Shown here piece by piece: positions 9,536 through 17,429 of a DNA stretch of 64,000 bases. The notes beneath the pieces are model-generated. The model saw only the letters and a list, made by a program, of their open reading frames with translations. It was not told the origin of the DNA and searched no databases. This stretch comes from Flavobacteriales bacterium (GTDB taxonomy: Bacteria; Bacteroidota; Bacteroidia; Flavobacteriales_D; Sanyastnellaceae). The translations under genes were made by a program, and so were the position numbers. The DNA is taken from assembly GCA_022447625.1 (NCBI GenBank), contig JAKVAX010000006.1:124001-188000 (forward strand), in the 5' to 3' direction. Within the stretch, counting starts at the first letter, position 1. The number at the start of each line of letters is the position of its first letter.

Positions 9536-11038
9536 ATGGGAATCAAATCTGCATTAAGTAAACCCTTTGCTCGTCAGGTCGCAGCCAAAGTGGCGCGTGA
9601 GTCACGACGTGCTGTCTATTGGCAAAAGAAGCAATTTGAGATGCTGATTACTGAAGGACGTAAAACCGCCTTTGGAAAGGATCATCGCTTTGATCAGATC
9701 AGTTCCCCAGAAGAATTCCGACAAGCTGTTCCTGTGCTCGATTATGAGGTGCTCAAACCATACGTTGATCGCGCAGTGAATGGAGAAGACAGCGTGCTTT
9801 GGCCTGGGAAGCCATTGTACTTCTGCAAGACCAGTGGGACCACTTCAGGAACGAAATACATTCCACTGACCAAAGCATCCATGCCTAACCACATCGTTTC
9901 AGCCCGAAACGCATTGCTATCGTACGTCGCAGAGACGGGTAAGGCTGAATTCGTGAATGGTAAGATGATTTTCCTTCAAGGAAGTCCTGAGTTGCAGAAG
10001 TTAGAAAGTGGTATTCCATTTGGTCGTCTTTCAGGCATTGTGGCCCACCACGTGCCTGGCTACCTTCAGCGCAATCGTTTGCCTTCAATGGAAACGAACA
10101 TGATTGAAGAGTGGGAGACGAAGTTAGAGGCAGTGATTGATGAGACCATTGATCAGAATATGACCTTGATTTCGGGAATTCCTTCGTGGCTTCAGATGTA
10201 TTTCGAACGTCTCGTAGAACGTTCAGGTAAGGCGAACATCAAAGAGATCTTCCCGAACTTCTCACTCATGGTATGGGGAGGGGTGAACTTTGAGCCATAC
10301 CGTGCGCGTTTCCTAGAGCTGATAGGAGAGGCGATTCCTTCCATCGAAACCTACCCTGCCAGTGAAGGTTTTATCGCCTACCAAAACTCCCAAGAAGAAG
10401 AAGGACTCTTGTTAACCTTCGATTCAGGGATTTGGTATGAGTTTATTCCAGCAGATAAGTACTTCGATGAAAATCCACCGCGACTTTCATTAGCGGAAGT
10501 TGAGATCGGAGTGAACTACGCCGTGATTCTGAATACCAATGCCGGTATGTGGAGTTACAGCATCGGAGATACCGTTCGTTTTGTATCGCTTGATCCTCCA
10601 AAGATTAAGGTGACTGGACGTATCAAGCATTTCACCTCTGCGTTTGGAGAGCACGTGATTGCGGAAGAGGTAGAACGCGCCTTGACCTATGCAGTAGGCA
10701 AAATGCCAGCACAAGTACGTGAGTTCCACGTAGCGCCTGAAGTCAATCCATCGGAGGGTCTTCCATTCCATGATTGGTTGATTGAGTTCGAAGAGGAACC
10801 AGCATCTCTGGAGCAATTCGCAGCACTTCTTGACGAGAACATGTGTGATCAGAATGTCTATTACAAAGATCTCATTACTGGAAGTGTGCTTCGGGCGTGC
10901 AAAATTCGATCTGTGAAGAGAGGCTCATTCGAAGGTATGATGAGAATGAGAGGCAAGCTGGGAGGACAGAATAAAGTTCCGCGATTAGCGAATGATAGGA
11001 GCATTGCTGACCTTGTGATTCAGTCCTCAGAACAGTAA
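9536..11038 (+). CDS. GH3 auxin-responsive-promoter family protein
   Basis: A 500-residue member of the GH3 superfamily, related to plant acyl-acid amido synthetases that adenylate a carboxylic acid and join it to an amino acid. Visible features are KTSGTTSGTKYIPLT near residue 97, matching the ATP/AMP-binding P-loop-like motif, and ETYPASEGFIAY and MWSYSIGDTVRF further on, matching the second and third adenylation motifs. Length fits bacterial GH3 homologues. The ATG at 9536 is preferred over an in-frame TTG at 9527; CACCTTTG just upstream may be a -7 box. The substrate in bacteria is not known and cannot be inferred here. Confidence 0.9.
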   Translation: MGIKSALSKPFARQVAAKVARESRRAVYWQKKQFEMLITEGRKTAFGKDHRFDQISSPEEFRQAVPVLDYEVLKPYVDRAVNGEDSVLWPGKPLYFCKTSGTTSGTKYIPLTKASMPNHIVSARNALLSYVAETGKAEFVNGKMIFLQGSPELQKLESGIPFGRLSGIVAHHVPGYLQRNRLPSMETNMIEEWETKLEAVIDETIDQNMTLISGIPSWLQMYFERLVERSGKANIKEIFPNFSLMVWGGVNFEPYRARFLELIGEAIPSIETYPASEGFIAYQNSQEEEGLLLTFDSGIWYEFIPADKYFDENPPRLSLAEVEIGVNYAVILNTNAGMWSYSIGDTVRFVSLDPPKIKVTGRIKHFTSAFGEHVIAEEVERALTYAVGKMPAQVREFHVAPEVNPSEGLPFHDWLIEFEEEPASLEQFAALLDENMCDQNVYYKDLITGSVLRACKIRSVKRGSFEGMMRMRGKLGGQNKVPRLANDRSIADLVIQSSEQ

Positions 11039-11048
11039 TTGCATACCA

Positions 11049-11063
11049 TTCCGCGATAGTGAA
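11049..11063 (-). repeat. Dispersed iterated motif, intergenic copy
   Basis: TTCCGCGATAGTGAA on the plus strand, one mismatch from the consensus TTCCGCGATAGCGAA, lying 12 bases before the next start codon. Confidence 0.65.
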
Positions 11064-11075
11064 CGTTAAATCATC

Positions 11076-12491
11076 ATGCAAGGAAGACTGCTCATCTTCA
11101 TATTCATCTTGCTTAGCCATTCCGCGCTAGCGCAAATAGAAGCCTCGATCAAAAAACACAATTTTGGAGAGGTTGAACGTACCACAGACCGTGTGGTGGA
11201 TATTCAATTCACCAACAACGGCGATGACGGTGCCTTCGTTTTGCGCACGAAAAGCGAGAACTATTACTCCACGCTCTGGTCACATCGACAGGTAGCGGCG
11301 GATAGTACCATTACGCTACGTGTGAAGTTTAACCCAAGAAATAAGGGCGCTTACAATGATGAGCTTGAGATCTATTTCTCGACGATGCAAGAGCCAATTA
11401 AGATCAAGTTGCGTGCAGAAGTAAACTACGTTGATCGAGGAGATAATCCCGCTTGTCCTAGTTTCAGAGAACGTCCAGATAATTGTTGTGAGGATGATGC
11501 GTTCATGGTCAAAGTGATTGATCAAAAAACGCGCAAACCCATCAAGAATGCACGTTTCAGATTGATTGAGCAAGGGGTGTTGCAACGTGATGTGCGCACT
11601 GACCGTGAAGGCGTGTATACTGAGCCTGTGCCTATTGGCTATTACTTTATGGTCGCTAGCGCGGAAGGGTACCTCAGCACAGATTCAACGAGCTACATCA
11701 ACCGACGGAATAACTACTTCGAGCTTGAGCTTGAAAAGGAAGAGGTTGAGGAAGAGTTAGAATTAGAGGAAGAATTAGAATTAGAAGAAGAGTGGACTGT
11801 TGAGAGTGAAGAGACGATTGTGATTCGAATTGAACGTCCGGTGGAGCTTGAACCTGAGCCAGAGCCAGTAGTGGTGGAGTCGGTAGAAGAGGAACCTGTT
11901 GTTGTCACGAGCGCTGACCTTCCTGAAGATCAATACCGTCCGAACAGCATTGTGTTCTTGGTTGACGTTTCACAGTCAATGAACCAAAGTGGAAAGTTAG
12001 ATCTGTTGAAGGCATCTATGCTGGAGATGATTGGTATTCTTCGTCCGATTGATCAGGTGGCCTTAATCAGCTATGCTTCTAAAACCGAGGTGGTCTTTGA
12101 TATGACTTCAGCAGATCGGAAAGGCGAGATGGAATCAGCCATCAAAGCCTTAGAAGCTGGGGGAATGACTTCTGGAGCGAAGGGTTTCAGAGACGCCTAT
12201 GAACTCGTGAACGAATATTTCATCGAAGGTGGAAACAATGAAGTCATAGTAACCACTGATGGTGCCTTTACGAAACGTGACAGTCCGCAGATTCTCAAGA
12301 TGGCTGACAAGAACCGTAAGAAAGATGTGAAGACAACCGTGGTAGGGATTCGATCGAAGTCTTATGCTATCGAAACCCTTGAAAAGGTCGCGGAAGAAGG
12401 CCAAGGGTCCTTCATTTTGATTCAAGACTACGATGTGGCCTTGAAGTCTTTGGTCGACGAGATCAAAAAGCAATCGCTACGTCGACAGTAA
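11076..12491 (+). CDS. Secreted von Willebrand factor A protein with ASH-like and carboxypeptidase-regulatory-like domains
   Basis: A 471-residue exported protein of unknown partner. A signal peptide (about 20 residues) ends SHSALAQ and is itself encoded over a copy of the dispersed motif. Residues about 25-115 resemble the DUF1573/ASH beta-sandwich (HNFGEVERT, then VKFNPRNKGAYNDE). Residues about 145-210 look like a carboxypeptidase-regulatory-like fold (DQKTRKPIKNARFRL, then YFMVASAEGYLS). An acidic linker of E and L repeats spans roughly 215-285. The C-terminal von Willebrand A domain has the MIDAS motif DVSQS and the later VTTDGAF. No sorting domain is present, so it may stay in the periplasm. 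Another motif copy lies at 11653-11666. Confidence 0.82.
   Translation: MQGRLLIFIFILLSHSALAQIEASIKKHNFGEVERTTDRVVDIQFTNNGDDGAFVLRTKSENYYSTLWSHRQVAADSTITLRVKFNPRNKGAYNDELEIYFSTMQEPIKIKLRAEVNYVDRGDNPACPSFRERPDNCCEDDAFMVKVIDQKTRKPIKNARFRLIEQGVLQRDVRTDREGVYTEPVPIGYYFMVASAEGYLSTDSTSYINRRNNYFELELEKEEVEEELELEEELELEEEWTVESEETIVIRIERPVELEPEPEPVVVESVEEEPVVVTSADLPEDQYRPNSIVFLVDVSQSMNQSGKLDLLKASMLEMIGILRPIDQVALISYASKTEVVFDMTSADRKGEMESAIKALEAGGMTSGAKGFRDAYELVNEYFIEGGNNEVIVTTDGAFTKRDSPQILKMADKNRKKDVKTTVVGIRSKSYAIETLEKVAEEGQGSFILIQDYDVALKSLVDEIKKQSLRRQ
11120..11136 (-). repeat. Dispersed iterated motif inside a signal peptide
   Basis: TTCCGCGCTAGCGCAAA. It encodes SALAQ of the signal peptide cleavage region of the VWA protein. 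Confidence 0.7.
11653..11666 (+). repeat. Dispersed iterated motif, coding copy
   Basis: TCGCTAGCGCGGAA, read as ASAE within the VWA protein. Confidence 0.7.
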
Positions 12492-12494
12492 GCT

Positions 12495-12502
12495 TATCTT
12501 TG
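12495..12502 (+). promoter_or_regulatory. -7 box almost touching the udk start
   Basis: TATCTTTG fits TAnnTTTG and ends 4 bases before the GTG start at 12507, implying a leaderless or near-leaderless transcript. Confidence 0.6.
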
Positions 12503-12506
12503 CGGC

Positions 12507-13124
12507 GTGAAAAAGCCGTATCTCATCGGAATCGTAGGTGGCAGCGCCAGTGGGAAAACATCCTTCCTGAATGCTTTGCTTGACAGCTTTGGTCAAGAAG
12601 AACTCAGTCTCGTTTCACAGGATAACTATTATCGTCCGGCCGAAGAACAGCCCAAAGATGAAAATGGATGGATGAATTTCGATCTTCCGGAATCGATCTA
12701 CGAAGATGAATTCGTTCGAGACCTCGAAGTATTGAAATCAGGTCAAGCCATTGAACGTCTGGAATACACCTTCAATAATCCAGCAATTACCCCAACTATG
12801 ATTCGCGTTGAACCTACTCCGGTAGTGATCAGCGAAGGCCTATTTGTGCTTCATTATGAGAGAGTACGGGAGATGCTTGATTTCAAGGTCTACATCGATG
12901 CTGATCCTGATATTCGTCTGCAACGACGCATTGACCGAGATGCAAAAGAGCGAGGTTATCCTGAAGATGAAGTACGCTATCAATGGGCAAATCACGTAAG
13001 ACCAGCTGACCAGAAGTACTTGGAGCCATACAAGGATCAATGCGACCTCGTGGTGAATAATAATGAGAGCTTTGAACAAGGACTAGCAGCACTGGTTAGT
13101 CACATCAAGAGCAAATTGACATGA
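12507..13124 (+). CDS. udk: Uridine kinase
   Basis: A 205-residue P-loop kinase that phosphorylates uridine (and usually cytidine) in pyrimidine salvage. The start is GTG. GIVGGSASGKTSF near residue 8 is the Walker A motif, VSQDNYYRP matches the substrate-binding DxYY segment, and RRIDRDAKERG is the lid region typical of the family. Length fits Udk. Its stop overlaps the next start by 4 bases (ATGA), so it is translationally coupled with the ArsC-like gene. A -7 box lies immediately upstream. Confidence 0.9.
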   Translation: MKKPYLIGIVGGSASGKTSFLNALLDSFGQEELSLVSQDNYYRPAEEQPKDENGWMNFDLPESIYEDEFVRDLEVLKSGQAIERLEYTFNNPAITPTMIRVEPTPVVISEGLFVLHYERVREMLDFKVYIDADPDIRLQRRIDRDAKERGYPEDEVRYQWANHVRPADQKYLEPYKDQCDLVVNNNESFEQGLAALVSHIKSKLT

Positions 13125-13477
13125 AAAAGATCTACCACCTTTCTACTTGTAATACTAACCAGCGTATTATCAAGGAACTTGGCCTAAAAGACCGAAATGA
13201 CATCGAAATGCAGGACATCAAGTTCGACAAGATGACTCCTGAACAGGTAGATCACATGAAGTCCTTGGCAGGTTCATACGAAGCCTTGTTTTCACGTCGT
13301 TCAATGAAGTTTCGTTCAATGGGATTGGCAGAAAAGGCCTTGACCGAAGACGATTACCGCCAACTCATTATCGATGAGTATACTTTCTTAAAGCGACCAG
13401 TAATCGTGATTGACGACAAGATCTTTATCGGAAGTGCCAAGGCTCAGGTTCAAGGTGCCGCCGAAGCAATGGGCTAA
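13121..13477 (+). CDS. ArsC/Spx-family thioredoxin-fold protein
   Basis: A 118-residue ArsC-like protein. The start MKKIYHLSTCNTNQRII places one cysteine at the position of the ArsC/Spx active-site loop, and FLKRPVIVIDDKIFIG is the conserved cis-proline segment. Family members are glutaredoxin-linked arsenate reductases or Spx-type regulators; with only one cysteine and no arsenic genes nearby, real arsenate reduction is not shown. It overlaps udk by 4 bases and shares one base with the following transporter gene (TAATG), so the three form an operon. Confidence 0.82.
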   Translation: MKKIYHLSTCNTNQRIIKELGLKDRNDIEMQDIKFDKMTPEQVDHMKSLAGSYEALFSRRSMKFRSMGLAEKALTEDDYRQLIIDEYTFLKRPVIVIDDKIFIGSAKAQVQGAAEAMG

Positions 13478-14376
13478 TGTCAAAAAAGCTCGTAGCACAC
13501 ATACTACTGTTCTTTGTAGCCGTTATCTACGGCGCGAATTACTTGGTGGCTAAAGGCTTGATGCCTGACTTAATTGGTCCATCTGGCTTTATCTTCATCC
13601 GTGTTTCTGCAGCTACAATTTTGTTTTGGATTGTCTATCTGCTCAGTTACGAGAAGATAGATCGGAAAGACCTCGCCCGAATAGCTCTGTGTGGTCTGAC
13701 CGGCGTGGCGACCAATCAGCTATTCTTTTTCAATGGATTGAATGCGACCTCTCCGGTCAATGCATCCATCATCATGACGAGTAACCCGATCCTAGTATTG
13801 GTGGTGTCAGCGATCATACTGAAGACCCGAATTACCTCGAGAAAACTAGCTGGGATCTTCTTGGGAGCGGCCGGAGCGATTGTATTGCTTTTACTTCAAG
13901 GAAGCGCCAAAATCAGTTGGCAGGGAGATGTAATGATCCTGATCAATGCGCTGTCATATGGTGTCTACCTTGTACTGGTCAAGCCATTGATGGCAAAGTA
14001 CAAGCCCGTTACCGTGATTACATGGGTGTTTACCATGGGGCTCATCTTAGTGGCCCCTGTTGGCTTCGATCAATTCACTGCTGTTGACTGGAGTAGCTTC
14101 ACCTCCTCGCATTGGTTGGGTGTATTCTACGTGGTGATTTGTACCACGTTCTTAGTCTATTTGATGAATATCTACGCCTTGAAGACCGTTCAGCCAACAG
14201 TAGTGAGTGTATACATCTACCTGCAACCATTGTTAGCAGGAATCTTTGCCTACATCTTCGCTAGCTTTGGTGGTGAAGACTATACAGGCGACATCAATTG
14301 GCAACGAATCTTGTGTGCGCTCGCGATCTTCGTCGGAGTTTATTTGGTAAGTGTGCCTGCCCGCGGTCAGCGGTAG
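13477..14376 (+). CDS. EamA/DMT-family transporter
   Basis: A 299-residue inner-membrane protein with about ten hydrophobic segments arranged as two EamA repeats (residues about 8-140 and 150-293), typical of the drug/metabolite transporter superfamily. Substrate is not deducible; relatives export amino acids, nucleosides or metabolites. The ATG shares its A with the stop of the ArsC-like gene. NYLVAKGLMP near the start and TSNPILVLVVSA fit the family. Confidence 0.88.
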   Translation: MSKKLVAHILLFFVAVIYGANYLVAKGLMPDLIGPSGFIFIRVSAATILFWIVYLLSYEKIDRKDLARIALCGLTGVATNQLFFFNGLNATSPVNASIIMTSNPILVLVVSAIILKTRITSRKLAGIFLGAAGAIVLLLLQGSAKISWQGDVMILINALSYGVYLVLVKPLMAKYKPVTVITWVFTMGLILVAPVGFDQFTAVDWSSFTSSHWLGVFYVVICTTFLVYLMNIYALKTVQPTVVSVYIYLQPLLAGIFAYIFASFGGEDYTGDINWQRILCALAIFVGVYLVSVPARGQR

Positions 14377-14423
14377 TTCCAAGTTCAAGCATTCCTTCTT
14401 ACCTTACGGGAAAATCTCCAGTC

Positions 14424-14963
14424 ATGTCCATTAGACGTCCGTTCAACCTCCTTCAGTGGATCGAAGAAAACAGAGAATTACTCAAGCCTCCGGTTGGAAA
14501 CAAAAACATGTATGTAGAAAGCGGCGATTACATTGTAATGATCGTTGCCGGACCGAACGCGCGTAAGGATTACCACTACAATGAAACTGAAGAGCTCTTC
14601 TATCAAATCGAGGGAGAGATCAACGTACGCATCCAAGAGGATGGCAAGGCGGTAGATATTCCATTGAAAGCAGGTGATATGTACTTACACCCTGCGAAGG
14701 TGCCGCATTCTCCAATGCGTTCAGAGGGCTCAATCGGACTAGTTATTGAGCGTAAGCGTGCCTCATACGAAGGAAAAGATGGACTTTTATGGTTCTGCGA
14801 TAATTGTAATCACAAACTGCATGAAACCTACTTCCCGTTATCGAATATTGAGAAGGATTTCTTGCCTCGATTCAATGAGTTTTATACCTCTAAAGAGCTG
14901 AGAACATGCAACAATTGCGGGCATGTGATGGAAGTGGATGAACGCTTCGTTAAAGAAGCCTGA
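14424..14963 (+). CDS. nbaC: 3-hydroxyanthranilate 3,4-dioxygenase
   Basis: A 179-residue cupin dioxygenase that opens 3-hydroxyanthranilate in the kynurenine route from tryptophan. RRPFNLLQWIEENRELLKPP is the family's N-terminal signature; the iron ligands are the H of DYHYNETEE, the E that follows and the H of PAKVPHSPMR. Two C-terminal CxxC pairs (CDNC, CNNC) form the rubredoxin-like site of bacterial HAAO. An in-frame open stretch reaches back to 14298, but the homology begins at the ATG at 14424. No other kynurenine gene is in the window. A terminator follows. Confidence 0.93.
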   Translation: MSIRRPFNLLQWIEENRELLKPPVGNKNMYVESGDYIVMIVAGPNARKDYHYNETEELFYQIEGEINVRIQEDGKAVDIPLKAGDMYLHPAKVPHSPMRSEGSIGLVIERKRASYEGKDGLLWFCDNCNHKLHETYFPLSNIEKDFLPRFNEFYTSKELRTCNNCGHVMEVDERFVKEA

Positions 14964-14984
14964 AAATATTGAACTCCTTTTTTT

Positions 14985-15010
14985 AAGCTGACAACTTCGT
15001 CGGCTTTTTT
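14985..15010 (+). terminator. Intrinsic terminator
   Basis: Stem AAGCTGAC (14985-14992) and GTCGGCTT (14999-15006), loop AACTTC, then T run. Confidence 0.8.
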
Positions 15011-15077
15011 GTGCAACGTTTTTTCGAAAGCTCTGGTCATACAGGGGAACGGCGCAAGCTGAGCTAACGAAACAACG

Positions 15078-17258
15078 ATGAAACGAACTATACTTTCTCT
15101 TGCATTGCTAATGCTTTGCTTTCCTGTCTTATCTCAGGATTGCTACAATGTTTATCTAGGTCTTGATAGCTACATCTCCCAAGACGGACCCGAAGCGGTT
15201 TTCTGGGAGTTAGTAGATAGCGATGATGCCCTTGTGGAATCAGGAGTAGCCCAATATTCGATGAACGATCCGTACTACGATCAAGTGCTCTGCTTACAAC
15301 CAGGGTGCTATACATTGAACGCTGAGGTGAATGGCTTTTTTAATCCAATGGGTATCGAAGCTTACCTTGAGTCAGACATCGGTGAAATCAATGATTTGAT
15401 GATTTCAATGCTCGACTTAGGTCTTGCCATCGAGTTCTGTCTTTCGGCACCAGCGGTTAATTGTCCGGAAACGATCAGCTTCGAACAAGTAGGAGACGAG
15501 TGTGCTGTATACATCGCTACCGTTGACGGCTATGATGGACCTGTCATCTGGGATGCTACTGGTTTTGGAGCGTTCGACGGAGATGAATCATACGTGTTCG
15601 ACTTCTGGAACGAAGGTGTTTACGATGTGTGTGCAACGATCCTGACCGATGACTGTGAGACGACCATTTGTACTTCCATCAACGTCGATTGTTTTGATAA
15701 TTGTGAGTTATACGTAGGATTAGAACAAGAGTCAGATTGTGGGCCATTCGTCTTCTACGGCGAAAACGAGAATCCTGACCTGCCAATCTGGTGGTGGGTT
15801 GAAGGACAGAACATTGAAAGTGAAGGAAACGTGTTCACCTTTATGCCAGAAGAAGCAGGGGTCTACACGATCTGTGCAGGCATCGAAACACCTGAATGTC
15901 CGTTTGGAACGACTGAATGCATTACGATAGAAGTGCCTGAAGGCTGCTTTGAAACAGAAGATTGTACCCTCTACGGTGAAGTGGAAGCCTTGACTTGCGA
16001 TGTATGGTTGCTAGAACTAAGCGGAAACCTTCCATGGGAAGTTATTCCAGGAATATGGCTTGATAATGAGTACTACGGACAAGGAATGTCAGCGACCTTC
16101 TTGCTCGAGCCAGGATGGCACACAGTATGCGCTGGATACGAGTCTGAAGCCTGCGAAGGCGAAGTAGAATGGTGTACTGAATTCTACGTCGAAGAATGTG
16201 AATGTCCGTACTACGTGGAGTCTTGGGTTGACGGATGCCAAGTATTCCTCGAAATTCCGCAAGCTGATCCAAACGCAGAGGTGTTGTGGGAAGTAAATGG
16301 AGTCACCTATGAAGGAGGAGGTATCCTAGATGTGATCGTTAGCGAAAATGGTTACTACACAGGTTGCGCGGTCTACAATGACCCATTCTGTCAAGACCTT
16401 GTGTTGTGCTTCGACTTTGGAATTGATGGTTGCGAAGAAGAAACAGGTTGTTTCCTTCAGGTAAGCAACCAATTGATCGAGGGAACAACTTACCTCTTTG
16501 AGGCGAATGCCCCAGATAACGCCACGGTTTGGTGGACGATTAATGATGAAGTGGTGGATAGTGGAAACCTCTTTGATTATGAGTTCAACGCTTTTGGTCA
16601 ATACGATATCTGTGCCTTCTATGAGACGCCGGAATGTCCTGAAGGAGTTTTAGAATGTGTGAACATTGTAGTAGCTGATGAATTCGATTGTACTCCAGTA
16701 GTGATCTACTTTGATGCCGTTGAAGGATTGGATGTAGATGTCGATATCGAGTACATCATCGAAGGCCTTGGTTTTGAATTAGAAGGGATGATCACGATCC
16801 AAGAAGAGTGTGGTTCAACGATTCTAGAGCTATGTGTGCCTGATGGATGTTACCAGGTGACCATGTCGTTCGAAGAGTTCGAAGACCTCGCGCTTTACCT
16901 CGCCATCTTTATCGATAATGGTTTGCCCATTGAGTATGACATCGACTTGTTGAACCAGACGGTTACAATTGAAATGGGTGTGAATGATGACTGTGCTACT
17001 GATATCGCTAGCGCGGAATTGGAATCACTTTCTCTCTTCCCTAATCCGGTAAATGAAACATTGAATGTTATTTACCCGAATGACAACAATGAAGAATGGA
17101 TGATTTTCGATAGCAAAGGAAGTTTAGTCGAACAAGGAAATTTGAACGAATTCGGTGTGCTTAAACTGAACACTAGCCACTGGAAAAGCGGTGTGTATGT
17201 CCTTCATATAGAAGGTGATACCAAAGTCCTGACGCAGCGATTCCAGGTGGTTCACTGA
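15078..17258 (+). CDS. Secreted Cys-rich repeat protein with T9SS sorting domain
   Basis: A 726-residue predicted surface protein of unknown function. Signal peptide MKRTILSLALLMLCFPVLSQ. From about residue 125 to 540 there are five diverged repeats of roughly 80-85 residues, each with a conserved aromatic core (VIWDATG, IWWWVEG, WEVIPG, LWEVNG, VWWTIND) and a YxxCAxxxxxxC segment such as YTICAGIETPEC. This looks like a PKD/immunoglobulin-type beta fold with paired cysteines, strongly acidic. The last 80 residues are a T9SS type A sorting domain (LFPNPVNETLNVIY, then WKSGVYVLHIEG). A dispersed-motif copy sits at 17005-17018, in the linker before that domain. Confidence 0.82.
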   Translation: MKRTILSLALLMLCFPVLSQDCYNVYLGLDSYISQDGPEAVFWELVDSDDALVESGVAQYSMNDPYYDQVLCLQPGCYTLNAEVNGFFNPMGIEAYLESDIGEINDLMISMLDLGLAIEFCLSAPAVNCPETISFEQVGDECAVYIATVDGYDGPVIWDATGFGAFDGDESYVFDFWNEGVYDVCATILTDDCETTICTSINVDCFDNCELYVGLEQESDCGPFVFYGENENPDLPIWWWVEGQNIESEGNVFTFMPEEAGVYTICAGIETPECPFGTTECITIEVPEGCFETEDCTLYGEVEALTCDVWLLELSGNLPWEVIPGIWLDNEYYGQGMSATFLLEPGWHTVCAGYESEACEGEVEWCTEFYVEECECPYYVESWVDGCQVFLEIPQADPNAEVLWEVNGVTYEGGGILDVIVSENGYYTGCAVYNDPFCQDLVLCFDFGIDGCEEETGCFLQVSNQLIEGTTYLFEANAPDNATVWWTINDEVVDSGNLFDYEFNAFGQYDICAFYETPECPEGVLECVNIVVADEFDCTPVVIYFDAVEGLDVDVDIEYIIEGLGFELEGMITIQEECGSTILELCVPDGCYQVTMSFEEFEDLALYLAIFIDNGLPIEYDIDLLNQTVTIEMGVNDDCATDIASAELESLSLFPNPVNETLNVIYPNDNNEEWMIFDSKGSLVEQGNLNEFGVLKLNTSHWKSGVYVLHIEGDTKVLTQRFQVVH
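17005..17018 (+). repeat. Dispersed iterated motif, coding copy
   Basis: TCGCTAGCGCGGAA, read as ASAE just before the sorting domain of the Cys-rich T9SS protein. Confidence 0.7.
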
Positions 17259-17277
17259 TTTGGTTAAGGCGATAAGG

Positions 17278-17303
17278 AGAGGGGCTTTTAGCCCCTCTTT
17301 TTG
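17278..17303 (+). terminator. Intrinsic terminator
   Basis: Stem AGAGGGGCT (17278-17286) and AGCCCCTCT (17290-17298) followed by a T run; ends the Cys-rich T9SS gene. Confidence 0.9.
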
Positions 17304-17429
17304 TGCTTGTATTTAGGGCATCTTAACAATTCAGGGAATTCCATTCACATGCATTAGGAATTCAGGGTGGGTAGGCTGGTTTCTTATTACTAAATTCGCC
17401 CATTGCCAAAGAGCACCATTACGCCAAGC

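Noticed and set aside
11714-11908. Ser/Thr-rich frame opposite the VWA protein linker
   Set aside because: Complement of GAG/GAA-rich acidic linker codons.
13121-13477. Arsenate resistance gene
   Set aside because: Single Cys ArsC-like fold and no arsenic genes nearby; kept as a family-level call only.
14256-14266. Further copy of the dispersed motif (TTCGCTAGC in the EamA gene)
   Set aside because: Only the left nine bases match; the right arm is absent.
14374-14402. Another heptad tract before the HAAO gene (AGTTCCA, AGTTCAA, GCATTCC)
   Set aside because: Too short and diverged to separate from chance.
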